Positions 50,694 through 59,027 of a stretch of DNA of 64,000 nt are shown here, in pieces. The notes under the pieces were generated by a model. It was not told the DNA's origin and made no database searches. It saw only the letters and a list, made by a program, of their open reading frames with translations. A program made the translations under genes and the position numbers. The stretch spans positions 186,001 through 250,000 of the forward strand of contig NZ_JFYN01000041.1 of the NCBI RefSeq assembly GCF_000631985.1. Reading direction: 5' to 3'. How positions within the stretch are numbered: the stretch's first letter is position 1; the number at the start of each line of letters is the position of its first letter. The DNA is from Pseudomonas sp. RIT288. Its GTDB lineage: Bacteria > Pseudomonadota > Gammaproteobacteria > Pseudomonadales > Pseudomonadaceae.

Positions 50694-53324
50694 TTAGCCG
50701 GTATTTCGCAAACCAGCGGCAATACCCGCCACAGACACCAGCAGCGCCTGCTCCACCGGGCTGCCCTGCTCGACATTCTGTTGCCGTGAACGGGCCAACA
50801 GCTCGGCCTGCAATAGATGTAGCGGATCAAGATAGGTGTTGCGCAGACGGATGAATTCCAGGGTGTCGGGGCTATGTGCCAGCAGCTGCGACTGCCCGGT
50901 CAGGCCAAGCACCACTGCGCACGCCTGCGACAATAGGTCGCGTAACTGCGCACCCAACGGCAGCAAGTCCGGCTCGACCAGACGCTGGTCGTACGACACC
51001 GCGATGTCGGCGTCGGCCTTGGCCAGGACCATTTCCAGCATGTCGATACGCGTGCGAAAGAACGGCCACTGTTCGCGCATCTGCCCGAGCAACTCGCCTT
51101 CGCCGCGCTCCAGCGCCTTGCTCAACGCGGTTTCCCAGCCGAGCCAGGCCGGCAGCATCAGACGAGTCTGAGTCCAGCCGAAAATCCACGGGATCGCCCG
51201 CAGACTTTCGATGCCACCGGCACGGCGCTTGGCCGGACGGCTACCGAGGGGCAGACGTCCCAACTCCTGCTCCGGCGTCGATTGGCGGAAGTACTCGACG
51301 AACTGCGGATTCTCACGCACCACGGCGCGATACGCGGCGACGCCATCGGCGGCCAGTTCATCCATCAGGTGCCGCCATTCTGGCGTTGGCGGCGGCGGTG
51401 GCAACAATGTCGCTTCAAGCACCGCGGCCAGATACAGATTGAGGTTCTGCTCGGCGATGTCCGGCAGGCCGAATTTGAATCGAATCATTTCGCCCTGCTC
51501 GGTGGTGCGGAAACGCCCCGCCACCGACCCCGGCGGTTGCGACAGAATCGCCGCGTGCGCCGGACCGCCGCCACGGCCCACGGTGCCACCGCGACCATGG
51601 AACAACAGCAGTTCGACTTGCTGCTCGCGGCAGATCTCCACCAGCCGCTCCTGCGCGCGATATTGCGCCCAGGCCGCAGCGGTGGTGCCGGCATCCTTGG
51701 CCGAGTCGGAATAACCGATCATCACTTCCTGCGGGCCTTGCAGCCTTGCGCGGTAGCCCGGCAGCAGCAACAGACGCTCCATCACCGGCCCGGCGTTGTC
51801 GAGGTCGGCGAGGGTTTCGAACAGCGGCACCACACGCATCGGCCGCAGCACGCCTGACTCTTTCAGCAGCAATTGCACCGCCAGCACGTCGGAGGCGGCG
51901 CCCGCCATCGAGATCACGTAGGAACCCAGCGAGGCGCCCGGTGCGGCAGCGATTTCCTTGCAGGTGGCGAGCACTTCGGCGGTGTCGGCGGACGGTTTGA
52001 AATGCGCCGGGAGCAGTGGCCGGCGATTGCTCAATTCGCGGGTGAGGAAGCTGATGCGCTGTTCTTCGTCCCAGTCTTCGTAGCGACCGAGGCCGAGGTA
52101 GTCCGTGATTTCGGTCATCGCCGAACTGTGCCGCGTCGAATCCTGACGCACATCGAGGCGCACCAGGAACAGGCCGAAGGTCACTGCCCGACGCAGGCAA
52201 TCGAGCAATGGCCCATCGGCGATCACGCCCATGCCACATTCGTGCAGTGAGTTGAAACACAGTTCCAGCGGATCGAGCAGATCGCGGTTGTTGTGCAGCA
52301 CGTCGGCCGGCGCCGGCGTGCTCGCAGTCAGCGACGCATGGGCCCAGTTGCGCGTGGCGCGCAGGCGTTCGCGCAATTGCTTGAGCACCGCCCGGTAAGG
52401 TTCGGCGCTGTCGCCGGCCTTGGCCTTGAGCGCATCGCTGGCCTGCTGCATCGACAGTTCGGCGGCCAGGTGATCGACATCGCGCAAGTACAGGTCGGCA
52501 GCCATCCAGCGCGCCAGCAACAGCACTTCGCGGGTCACTGCGGCTGTGACATTCGGGTTGCCGTCGCGGTCGCCGCCCATCCACGAAGCAAAGCGAATCG
52601 GCGCCGCCTCCAGTGGCAAGCGCAGGCCCGTCGCTTCATACAGCGCCTTGTCGGCCTTGCGCATATGGTTGGGAATCGCCTGCCAGAGCGAGTGTTCGAT
52701 CACCGCAAAACCCCATTTGGCTTCATCGACCGGGGTCGGCCGGGTGCGGCGGATTTCTTCGGTGTGCCAGGCTTCGGCGATCAGCCGTTGCAGGGTGTTC
52801 TGGATCTGTTCGCGCTCGGCGCTGGTCAGGTCGCGATGATCCTGTGCCGCCAGTTGCGCAGCGATCGCGTCGTACTTCTGGATCAACGTGCGCCGCGCCA
52901 CCTCGGTCGGGTGCGCGGTCAGCACCAGTTCGATTTCCAGGCGCGCCAGTTGCCGCGCCAGCGATTCCGCGCTGTGGCCTTCGTTACGCAGACGGGCGAG
53001 CAGTTCCGGCAGGACGCGGGACTCGAACGGCGCCGGTTGCGACTCTTCGCGGCGATGAATCAGCTGATACTGTTCGGCGATGTTTGCCAGGTTGAGAAAC
53101 TGGTTGAACGCCCGCGCCACCGGCAGCAGTTCGTCTTCGCTCAACTGATTGAGGCTGGCGCTGAGTTCGGCGTCCATCGAGCCACGGCGGTCGGCCTTGG
53201 CGCCCTTGCGGATCTGCTCGATCTTGTCGAGAAATTCCTCGCCATACTGGTCACGGATGGTATTGCCCAACAGCTCACCGAGCAGGTGAACGTCCTCGCG
53301 CAAGCGTGCATCAATATCGGTCAT
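50694..53324 (-). CDS. ppc: Phosphoenolpyruvate carboxylase
   Basis: Carboxylates PEP to oxaloacetate to refill the TCA cycle. 876 residues. Catalytic His in VLTAHPTEVARRTLIQ near 137, YSDSAKDAGT near 540 and the glycine-rich FHGRGGTVGRGGGP loop near 580, all invariant in the family. The C-terminus ends RNTG, the conserved allosteric-site end. The 289-base gap to adk shows a GC-rich dyad (around 50650-50680) that may be the ppc terminator. Confidence 0.97.
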   Translation of the reverse strand: MTDIDARLREDVHLLGELLGNTIRDQYGEEFLDKIEQIRKGAKADRRGSMDAELSASLNQLSEDELLPVARAFNQFLNLANIAEQYQLIHRREESQPAPFESRVLPELLARLRNEGHSAESLARQLARLEIELVLTAHPTEVARRTLIQKYDAIAAQLAAQDHRDLTSAEREQIQNTLQRLIAEAWHTEEIRRTRPTPVDEAKWGFAVIEHSLWQAIPNHMRKADKALYEATGLRLPLEAAPIRFASWMGGDRDGNPNVTAAVTREVLLLARWMAADLYLRDVDHLAAELSMQQASDALKAKAGDSAEPYRAVLKQLRERLRATRNWAHASLTASTPAPADVLHNNRDLLDPLELCFNSLHECGMGVIADGPLLDCLRRAVTFGLFLVRLDVRQDSTRHSSAMTEITDYLGLGRYEDWDEEQRISFLTRELSNRRPLLPAHFKPSADTAEVLATCKEIAAAPGASLGSYVISMAGAASDVLAVQLLLKESGVLRPMRVVPLFETLADLDNAGPVMERLLLLPGYRARLQGPQEVMIGYSDSAKDAGTTAAAWAQYRAQERLVEICREQQVELLLFHGRGGTVGRGGGPAHAAILSQPPGSVAGRFRTTEQGEMIRFKFGLPDIAEQNLNLYLAAVLEATLLPPPPPTPEWRHLMDELAADGVAAYRAVVRENPQFVEYFRQSTPEQELGRLPLGSRPAKRRAGGIESLRAIPWIFGWTQTRLMLPAWLGWETALSKALERGEGELLGQMREQWPFFRTRIDMLEMVLAKADADIAVSYDQRLVEPDLLPLGAQLRDLLSQACAVVLGLTGQSQLLAHSPDTLEFIRLRNTYLDPLHLLQAELLARSRQQNVEQGSPVEQALLVSVAGIAAGLRNTG

Positions 53325-53537
53325 CAGCAGTTCTCCAGCGTTAATCGGGACGGCGCAGAAACGAATGCTTTGCCCAGAGAGTGCCGCTCTACGGCGCTTC
53401 TTACAAGCAGACGACGAAGGGACTTTAAACCTTGGGGCTTGGAGCTAGTCTCAACAGTAAGCCGCACAACGGCTTGCCGCCGGCCCCGCCGGACACTCAC
53501 CCAGGCCTGCCACGAGCAGGCGCGAAATGAGGTCATC

Positions 53538-53882
53538 ATGAAAATTCGTGAACTCGCCCAGCATTGGGAAGAAAACGCCAAGGGTCGCCTGACCGACACC
53601 GGCTACACGATTCATCTGGACGTCGAGGCCGCAGCGCGACTGGCGGCGATTGCCGAGATGTACCCCAAACGCCACCCGGAAGAACTGCTCGGCGAACTGA
53701 TCGGCGCCGCGCTCGAAGAGTTCGAAGCGAGCCTGCCGTATGTGAAAGGCTCGACGGTGGTGGCGACTGATGAGGAAGGTGATCCGCTGTATGAGGACGT
53801 CGGGCCGACACCACGTTTTCTGGCACTGTCGCGCCGGCATCTGCAGGATTTGTCGACTGCCGCCGGCAAGCAAAAACACTGA
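53538..53882 (+). CDS. Conserved small Pseudomonas protein, function unknown
   Basis: 114 residues from the ATG at 53538 (MKIRELAQHWEENAKGRLTD), preceded by GAAATGAGGTCATC. Mostly helical, with PKRHPEELLGELIGAALEEF near 50 and YVKGSTVVATDEEGDPLYED near 78. No signal peptide or membrane segment. Homologues sit beside ppc in P. aeruginosa. Labels such as 'type 1 pili tip component' given to relatives are not supported by anything visible here. Confidence 0.8.
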   Translation: MKIRELAQHWEENAKGRLTDTGYTIHLDVEAAARLAAIAEMYPKRHPEELLGELIGAALEEFEASLPYVKGSTVVATDEEGDPLYEDVGPTPRFLALSRRHLQDLSTAAGKQKH

Positions 53883-53900
53883 CACAACATAGATCAAACT

Positions 53901-53988
53901 GTAGGAGTGAGCCTGCTCGCGATAGCGGTGTATCTGTGGCTTTTGATGCTGACTGACACAATGCTATCGCGAGCAGGCTCACTCCTAC
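53901..53988. repeat. REP doublet, GTGAGCCTGCTCGCGATAGC type
   Basis: GTAGGAGTGAGCCTGCTCGC and the inverted GCGAGCAGGCTCACTCCTAC, with inner GATAGCGGTG / ATGCTATC partly paired. It starts 18 bases after the stop of the 53538 gene. Confidence 0.92.
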
Positions 53989-54117
53989 AGGGTCGTGTTT
54001 CCTTTTGAAAAGTTGTCTGACTTTTCCTCGCGCGTACCTCTCCCCGCCTCCAAAGTTCCCGGTTTAGAGCCTTGTCGATTTGGTCAAAAAAAAATTTGGC
54101 GATAGGCCATCTTTTCT

Positions 54118-54145
54118 GAACTTTTGAAAAACGCCTCCGGTCGGA
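54118..54145 (+). promoter_or_regulatory. Candidate AlgU (sigma-22) promoter for the lipoprotein pair
   Basis: GAACTT (54118-54123), a 17-base spacer, then TCGGA (54141-54145), close to the AlgU consensus GAACTT-N16/17-TCTGA. About 105 bases upstream of the DUF4398 gene. P. aeruginosa lptF is reported as AlgU-dependent, which supports the reading; the -10 differs at one position. Confidence 0.5.
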
Positions 54146-54248
54146 ACCTGTAACCACGCCTGGAACGAGCGTTTCAAAAACGCGCTTTCACATGACGCTT
54201 GCGACTCCTCGACCAGGATGGATTTTCGGTTTTATCAGGAGTTAAACA

Positions 54249-54653
54249 ATGGAGTTGAAGACCATGAAGACCCAAACCTCGTTCTCCCACCTGCGCGGTC
54301 TGAAACTGGCTGCTCTGGCTATCGGTACCAGCTTCGTTCTGGCCGGTTGCGCCGGTAACCCGCCGACCGAGCAGTACGCCGTGACTCAATCGGCCGTCAA
54401 CAGCGCCGTCAGCGCCGGTGGTACCGAGTTCGCTGCAGTGGAAATGAAGCAGGCTCAGGACAAGCTCAAGCAAGCCGAAATCGCCATGCACGACAAGAAG
54501 TATGAACAGGCTCGTACCCTTGCCGAGCAAGCCGAATGGGACGCTCGCGTAGCAGAACGCAAGGCTCAGGCTGCCAAGGCCGAACAGGCTGTGAAGGATT
54601 CCCAGAAAGGTGTTCAGGAACTGCGTCAGGAAAGTCAGCGCACCGTGCAGTAA
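54249..54653 (+). CDS. DUF4398 lipoprotein
   Basis: 134 residues. Signal peptide with lipobox (GTSFVLAGC), then a mature chain that is almost one Ala/Lys/Glu/Gln-rich helix (about 55-130: EMKQAQDKLKQAEIAMHDKK), typical of DUF4398. The ATG at 54249 follows ATCAGGAGTTAAACA; the internal ATG five codons on is less well placed. 56 bases before the OmpA-like gene; together they form a probable two-gene operon. Confidence 0.87.
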   Translation: MELKTMKTQTSFSHLRGLKLAALAIGTSFVLAGCAGNPPTEQYAVTQSAVNSAVSAGGTEFAAVEMKQAQDKLKQAEIAMHDKKYEQARTLAEQAEWDARVAERKAQAAKAEQAVKDSQKGVQELRQESQRTVQ

Positions 54654-54709
54654 GCGCGCATCCCGAATCGCAAAGCTGAAACTTTTATCGATAGAAAGGA
54701 CGACAAATT

Positions 54710-55498
54710 ATGCGTAAGCAACTGATGATCCCCGCTCTTCTGGCCGCAAGCGTTGCCCTGGCTGCCTGCTCCACTCCGCCTAACCCTAACCTGGAGCAGG
54801 CGCGCACCAACTACGCCGGCCTGCAGGCCAACCCGCAGGCGAGCAAAGTCGCTGCCCTGGAAACCAAGGACGCCAGCGATTACCTGGACAAGGCCGACAA
54901 GGCTTACCTGGACAAGCAAGACGCGGCCAAGGTTGACCAACTGGCCTACCTGACCAACCAGCGCGTGGAAGTGGCCAAGCAGACCATCGCCCTGCGCACC
55001 GCTGAGAACAACCTGAAGAACGCCGCCGCGCAACGTGCCCAGGCGCGTCTGGACGCTCGTGATCAGCAGATCAAACAGCTGCAGAACAGCCTGAACGCCA
55101 AGCAGACCGATCGCGGTACCCTGGTGACTTTCGGTGACGTACTGTTCGCTACCAACAAGGCTGACCTGAAATCCAGCGGTCTGGTGAACATCAACAAACT
55201 GGCGCAATTCCTTCAGGAAAACCCTGATCGCAAAGTGATCGTCGAGGGTTACACCGACAGCACCGGCGCTGCTTCGTACAACCAGTCGCTGTCCGAGCGT
55301 CGTGCCACCTCGGTACAAGTCGCTCTGATCAAGATGGGCGTCGATCCTTCGCGCATCGTGGTTCAGGGTTATGGCAAGGAATACCCGGTTGCCGATAACA
55401 GCAGCGTCTCGGGTCGTGCAATGAACCGTCGTGTGGAAGTGACCATTTCCAACGACAACCAGCCAGTGATGCCACGTTCGGCAGTCAGCTCGAACTAA
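54710..55498 (+). CDS. lptF: OmpA-family outer-membrane lipoprotein, LptF-like
   Basis: 262 residues. Lipobox MIPALLAASVALAAC, then a DUF4398-like helical region (about 25-125), then a C-terminal OmpA peptidoglycan-binding domain (about 140-255) with VEGYTDSTGAASYNQSLSERR and GYGKEYPVADNSSVSGRAMN, including the Asp and Arg that bind meso-DAP. It would tether the outer membrane to the wall. Gene order after ppc matches PA3691-PA3692 (lptF). A strong terminator follows. Confidence 0.85.
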   Translation: MRKQLMIPALLAASVALAACSTPPNPNLEQARTNYAGLQANPQASKVAALETKDASDYLDKADKAYLDKQDAAKVDQLAYLTNQRVEVAKQTIALRTAENNLKNAAAQRAQARLDARDQQIKQLQNSLNAKQTDRGTLVTFGDVLFATNKADLKSSGLVNINKLAQFLQENPDRKVIVEGYTDSTGAASYNQSLSERRATSVQVALIKMGVDPSRIVVQGYGKEYPVADNSSVSGRAMNRRVEVTISNDNQPVMPRSAVSSN

Positions 55499-55515
55499 GC
55501 AACACGCGCTAACGC

Positions 55516-55550
55516 AAAAGCCCCGCCTGAGTGATCAGGCGGGGCTTTTT
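55516..55550 (+). terminator. Terminator of the lptF operon
   Basis: AAAAGCCCCGCCTGA / TCAGGCGGGGCTTTTT around a short loop, 17 bases after the stop, with a clear T-tract. Confidence 0.93.
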
Positions 55551-55555
55551 AAGAT

Positions 55556-55633
55556 CAAAAGATCGCAGCCTTCGGCAGCTCCTGCATTGGAATGCATTCT
55601 CCTGCAGGAGCTGCCGAAGGCTGCGATCTTTTG
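55556..55633. repeat. REP doublet, tail-to-tail
   Basis: CAAAAGATCGCAGCCTTCGG CAGCTCCTGC and inverted GCAGGAGCTGCCGAAGGCTG CGATCTTTTG. The outer CTCCTAC has mutated to CTCCTGC in both arms, so pairing is kept: a compensatory pair. Confidence 0.9.
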
Positions 55634-55636
55634 CTT

Positions 55637-55966
55637 TTATGGTTCGAGTTTCTGCGGGGTTTCCTGGCCCATGCAGCGCACGGCTTTTTTCTGCGCATTG
55701 ATCAGCACACCGGTCAGGCCTTTCTGCTCGGTGTCGAACAGCACCAGCACGCCATCAATGCACTGCGCCACTTGCGGCGCCGGGTCCAGCGAGACTTTGT
55801 AGTCTTCGCCCGGCACGGTCTTGAGCATGGTGAACTCGTTGAGCAGCAGCGCATCCTCGGGTTTGGCGAAGTGCAGGTAGCCGTAGTACCACAGCGCCCC
55901 GACCGTGCCGAGGATGCTGCAGATACCGGTGATGATCAGCGGGATGGCGTTACGTTCTTCAGTCAT
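55637..55966 (-). CDS. Small membrane-anchored hypothetical protein
   Basis: 109 residues. One N-terminal membrane segment (AIPLIITGICSILGTVGALW, about 7-26), then a soluble domain with two Cys (QCIDGV, VRCMGQ). Its ATG overlaps the stop of the hydrolase gene upstream (ATGA at 55963-55966), so the two are co-translated. Function unknown. Confidence 0.78.
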   Translation of the reverse strand: MTEERNAIPLIITGICSILGTVGALWYYGYLHFAKPEDALLLNEFTMLKTVPGEDYKVSLDPAPQVAQCIDGVLVLFDTEQKGLTGVLINAQKKAVRCMGQETPQKLEP

Positions 55967-56868
55967 TGCGGACTCTCATCTTCAGAATTCGGAGGTTGCG
56001 GATAATTCGGGATCTCGCCGAGGCGGCGCAGGCCGTTGAAGTGTTCGGGATCTTCCAGATAACGCAGCATCACCTGCCGCCAGACCGGGTCGCCGAAGGT
56101 CTGCACGTGGCCGCCGCGGGTCAGTTGCAGCACGCGCGGTGGCGGCGCAGCCTGATACAGGCGGATGGCGTTGGACATCGGCACCAGCGGGTCGTCGATG
56201 CTGTGAAAAATCAGCTTCGGCACGCCCTTGAGCTGCGGCATCGAGTGGATCGCGCTGTCGCCGTCCGGCACCAGCCACGACAGCGGCACCTGGAACGGCC
56301 AGGTCAGCCACGACGTGCTGAGGGCGTACTGGCCGACGCTGCGGTAACTGGCGGGAACACCGTCGAGTACGAAGGCCTTGAGCTGTTTCTGCCGCTCGGG
56401 GTGCTGCACCAGCCAATGCACGGCCATCGAGCCACCGAGGCTCTGGCCGAGGAGGATCAGCGGCTTGCCTTTGACCTCGGGCGCCTGATCCAGCCAGGCG
56501 AACGCGGCGTCGATGTCCTGATAGATCGCCGGCAGGCTCGGCTTGCCCTCGGACAAGCCATACCCGCGATAGTCCACCAGCAGCACCTGATAGCCGTTTT
56601 TCGGCAACCACCAGCTCCCGCCGAGGTGCATCGGCAGATTGCCGCCGTTGCCGTGCAGGTGCAGGACTGTGCCTTTGACCTCGACCCCGGGTTTGGCCGG
56701 CAGCCACCAGGCGTTGAGCTTGAGGCCATCGGCGGTGATCAGGGTAACGGTGCGGTACTCGAGTCTGGCTTTTTCAGGGGTAAAGATCTGGCCCGGTTCG
56801 GGGTAGAACAACAGCGAACTGCAACCGCCGAGGGTCAGGAGCAGGCAAAGGATGCCGAGGATTCTCAT
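55963..56868 (-). CDS. Alpha/beta-hydrolase lipoprotein
   Basis: 301 residues. Lipobox MRILGILCLLLTLGGC predicts lipidation at Cys16. Alpha/beta-hydrolase core: oxyanion region LHLHGNGGN near 69, DYRGYGLSEG near 99, nucleophile elbow GQSLGGSMAV near 142 (Ser), an Asp in SIDDPLVP near 229 and a His in GGHVQTFGD near 257 completing the triad. Substrate unknown. Relatives lie near ppc in other pseudomonads. Confidence 0.87.
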   Translation of the reverse strand: MRILGILCLLLTLGGCSSLLFYPEPGQIFTPEKARLEYRTVTLITADGLKLNAWWLPAKPGVEVKGTVLHLHGNGGNLPMHLGGSWWLPKNGYQVLLVDYRGYGLSEGKPSLPAIYQDIDAAFAWLDQAPEVKGKPLILLGQSLGGSMAVHWLVQHPERQKQLKAFVLDGVPASYRSVGQYALSTSWLTWPFQVPLSWLVPDGDSAIHSMPQLKGVPKLIFHSIDDPLVPMSNAIRLYQAAPPPRVLQLTRGGHVQTFGDPVWRQVMLRYLEDPEHFNGLRRLGEIPNYPQPPNSEDESPQ

Positions 56869-56913
56869 CCGGTGAAACCTCGCAGAATTCGAATTGGAAT
56901 ACCGTCAAAAACT

Positions 56914-57000
56914 GTAGGAGTGAGCCTGCTCGCGATAGCGGTGTGTCAGTCGATATTTATGTTATTGACACACCGCTATCGCGAGCAGGCTCACTCCTAC
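56914..57000. repeat. Long perfect REP palindrome
   Basis: Perfect 35-base arms (GTAGGAGTGAGCCTGCTCGC extended through GATAGCGGTGTGTCA) around a 17-base AT-rich loop. It lies between the start of the hydrolase gene and the end of the DUF1704 gene. Confidence 0.95.
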
Positions 57001-57018
57001 AAGGGTTTTGTGTGTGGG

Positions 57019-58296
57019 TTAGAGGATATTGGAGTAATCCGCCTCAATCCGGTCCAGGCTCAAGTGATTGAGGAAGTTGGAGAAGCACATCCACGCCGAC
57101 AGCGCGTTCATGTCGCGGAACTGTTCCGGCAGATATTTCGGCGGCACCACCAGACCTTCATCGACCAACTGACGCAGGGTACGCATGTCTTCCAGCGTGG
57201 TCTTGCCGCAGAACAGCAGCGGCACCTGCTCGAGCTTGCCTTTACGCACGGCCAACTGAATGTAGTTGTAAACCATGATAAAGCCCTTGAGATAGGACAA
57301 GTCTTTGGTGAATGGCAGACCGGTCGGGGTCGAACCACGGAACACCCGGCTGGCGTTACCGTAGCTTTCGGCCATTTCAAAGCCCTGCTCACGGAAGAAC
57401 TCGAACACCTGCAAAAAGTCCGCGCCCTCCTCGACCATATGAATGGCGCGGGTACGGTTGGTCAGTTTGCGCAGGCGACTCGGGTAGGAGGCGAAGGTGA
57501 TGATTTCCATCAGGATCGCCAGACCTTCCTGGGTCACCGTCGACGAGGGTGGGCCCTTGGACAGGAAGGTGCAGATCGGCTGATTCAAACCATTAAGCGT
57601 GGTGCCGACGTGTACCAGACCTTCGTGGACTTCCAGCGCACGCACGTCGCGGTCGTTGAACAGCGCGTCGGTGCGGATCTTGATGTAGTCGGCGCCTGCC
57701 GCCGCGTCGGCAACGATGCCGTCGGACTCGAACACGCGGATGGTTTCCTCGGCCTCGCCAAACACCTTGTTCAACCGGGTTTGCAGCAGGTGCACGGCAT
57801 CCTTGGCGGTGAGGATCTTCGGTTCGTCCTTCAGGTCGCCACGGCCATCAATGTTGTTCAGATAGTCGGACATCATCAGGCCGAGGTCGGCCAGGGTCGG
57901 GTCGCCGGCGTGGAACGCATCGGAGGCGGCACCGTAGAGTTCCTGGGAGATCAGGCCGAAATCCTCGGTGCCGCGCGCTTCGAGCATGCGCACCACCATG
58001 CGGTATTCCTTGCACATGCGCCGCATGATCTGCCCGACCGGGTTGAACTGGCCGAGCTGGCGGGTGATGTCGCGCTCGATGTTCTGGAATTCCAGTTTGA
58101 CCTTGCTCGAATCGAAGGACAGCGGCCGATTGAGGTAGTAGTCACGATCCACCGCCGGCATTTCCTTGCCTTTGGCCTTGAGAAACCCCTTGCGGATGTT
58201 CTCGTCCCACTTCACCGCATCGAGCACGCGGATCGGCGTCTGCGCCAGCACAATGCGATCGGACAGCGTGCGTATCGTCTGCTGGTAATCGTCCAC
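57019..58296 (-). CDS. DUF1704 protein with HExxxH motif (MATCAP-like family)
   Basis: 425 residues matching DUF1704, named in bacteria 'flavohemoglobin expression-modulating QEGLA motif protein'. The putative zinc site is EVHEGLVHVGTTLNG, giving H224-E225-x3-H229, and TQEGLAILMEI gives a possible third ligand, Glu257. Eukaryotic members with HExxxH (MATCAP) are tubulin carboxypeptidases, so a metallocarboxypeptidase activity is likely; the bacterial substrate is unknown. No signal peptide: cytoplasmic. Confidence 0.85.
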   Translation of the reverse strand: MDDYQQTIRTLSDRIVLAQTPIRVLDAVKWDENIRKGFLKAKGKEMPAVDRDYYLNRPLSFDSSKVKLEFQNIERDITRQLGQFNPVGQIMRRMCKEYRMVVRMLEARGTEDFGLISQELYGAASDAFHAGDPTLADLGLMMSDYLNNIDGRGDLKDEPKILTAKDAVHLLQTRLNKVFGEAEETIRVFESDGIVADAAAGADYIKIRTDALFNDRDVRALEVHEGLVHVGTTLNGLNQPICTFLSKGPPSSTVTQEGLAILMEIITFASYPSRLRKLTNRTRAIHMVEEGADFLQVFEFFREQGFEMAESYGNASRVFRGSTPTGLPFTKDLSYLKGFIMVYNYIQLAVRKGKLEQVPLLFCGKTTLEDMRTLRQLVDEGLVVPPKYLPEQFRDMNALSAWMCFSNFLNHLSLDRIEADYSNIL

Positions 58297-58320
58297 CCGA
58301 AACTCCTGTAAATAACTGAA

Positions 58321-58878
58321 TTATTTGGCGCGGGCCTGACGCTGATAGCGCGCGGCCTCGACGAATACATCGGAATTGGCCGGATCGTCGAGGTAAGCAA
58401 AGACCTTGTCGAGGCTACTGTCGACCTGCACGCCGTCGCCGTCGTCGGCGGTCTGGAACGGCTGGCCGTCGAGGGCTTGCTGTTTGATCGCCTGATTGAT
58501 CTGTTCGAGGTCGAGGTTGTACACCACCAGCTCGTGTTTGTCGGTGAGTTCGAAACCGGCGATGGTGTATTGGCCACCGTAACTCGCCGGGACTTTCGCC
58601 GACAGGTACCAGCGACTGCCATGGCGCGACACGGTGAACGGGTACGCCTCGCGCTCGTGAGGCCGGGCCTTGAACCAGGTGATGGCCTGATAGCGATTAT
58701 TGCCGACGCGGGTCAGCTCGAGGTTCATCGGCTCGCCCCAGGCATTGGTGCTCGACCACGTGCCCAGCAGGCCCTTGGGCGCCGGGTCACTGGCAGGCAG
58801 CGGATCCTTGAAGGTCACCAGACAGCCACTGAGCAGCAGGAACGACAAGGCGATCAGCACGCCACGCCAGGCTTTCAT
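58321..58878 (-). CDS. Hypothetical lipoprotein
   Basis: 185 residues. Signal peptide with lipobox LSFLLLSGC (Cys19), then a beta-rich domain (about 35-130: GLLGTWSSTNAWGEPMNLEL) recalling small ligand-binding barrels, and a helical tail. It is directly upstream of the DUF1704 gene (24 bases) in the same direction, probably one transcript. Function unknown. Confidence 0.83.
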   Translation of the reverse strand: MKAWRGVLIALSFLLLSGCLVTFKDPLPASDPAPKGLLGTWSSTNAWGEPMNLELTRVGNNRYQAITWFKARPHEREAYPFTVSRHGSRWYLSAKVPASYGGQYTIAGFELTDKHELVVYNLDLEQINQAIKQQALDGQPFQTADDGDGVQVDSSLDKVFAYLDDPANSDVFVEAARYQRQARAK

Positions 58879-58928
58879 TCAATACTCCCTATGAACATAT
58901 CCCGCCCTGACGATCACCACTTTCACCT

Positions 58929-59016
58929 GTGGGAGCGAGCCTGCTCGCGAAAGCGGTGTGTCAGGCAACAAAGATGTTGAATGTCAGACCGCATTCGCGA
59001 GCAGGCTCGCTCCCAC
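58929..59016. repeat. REP doublet, GCGAGCCTGCTCGCGAA type
   Basis: GTGGGAGCGAGCCTGCTCGC and inverted GCGAGCAGGCTCGCTCCCAC. Both arms contain an intact match to the IS110 target of this window (58929-58944 and 59001-59016). Confidence 0.93.
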
Positions 59017-59027
59017 AGGGATTGGCG

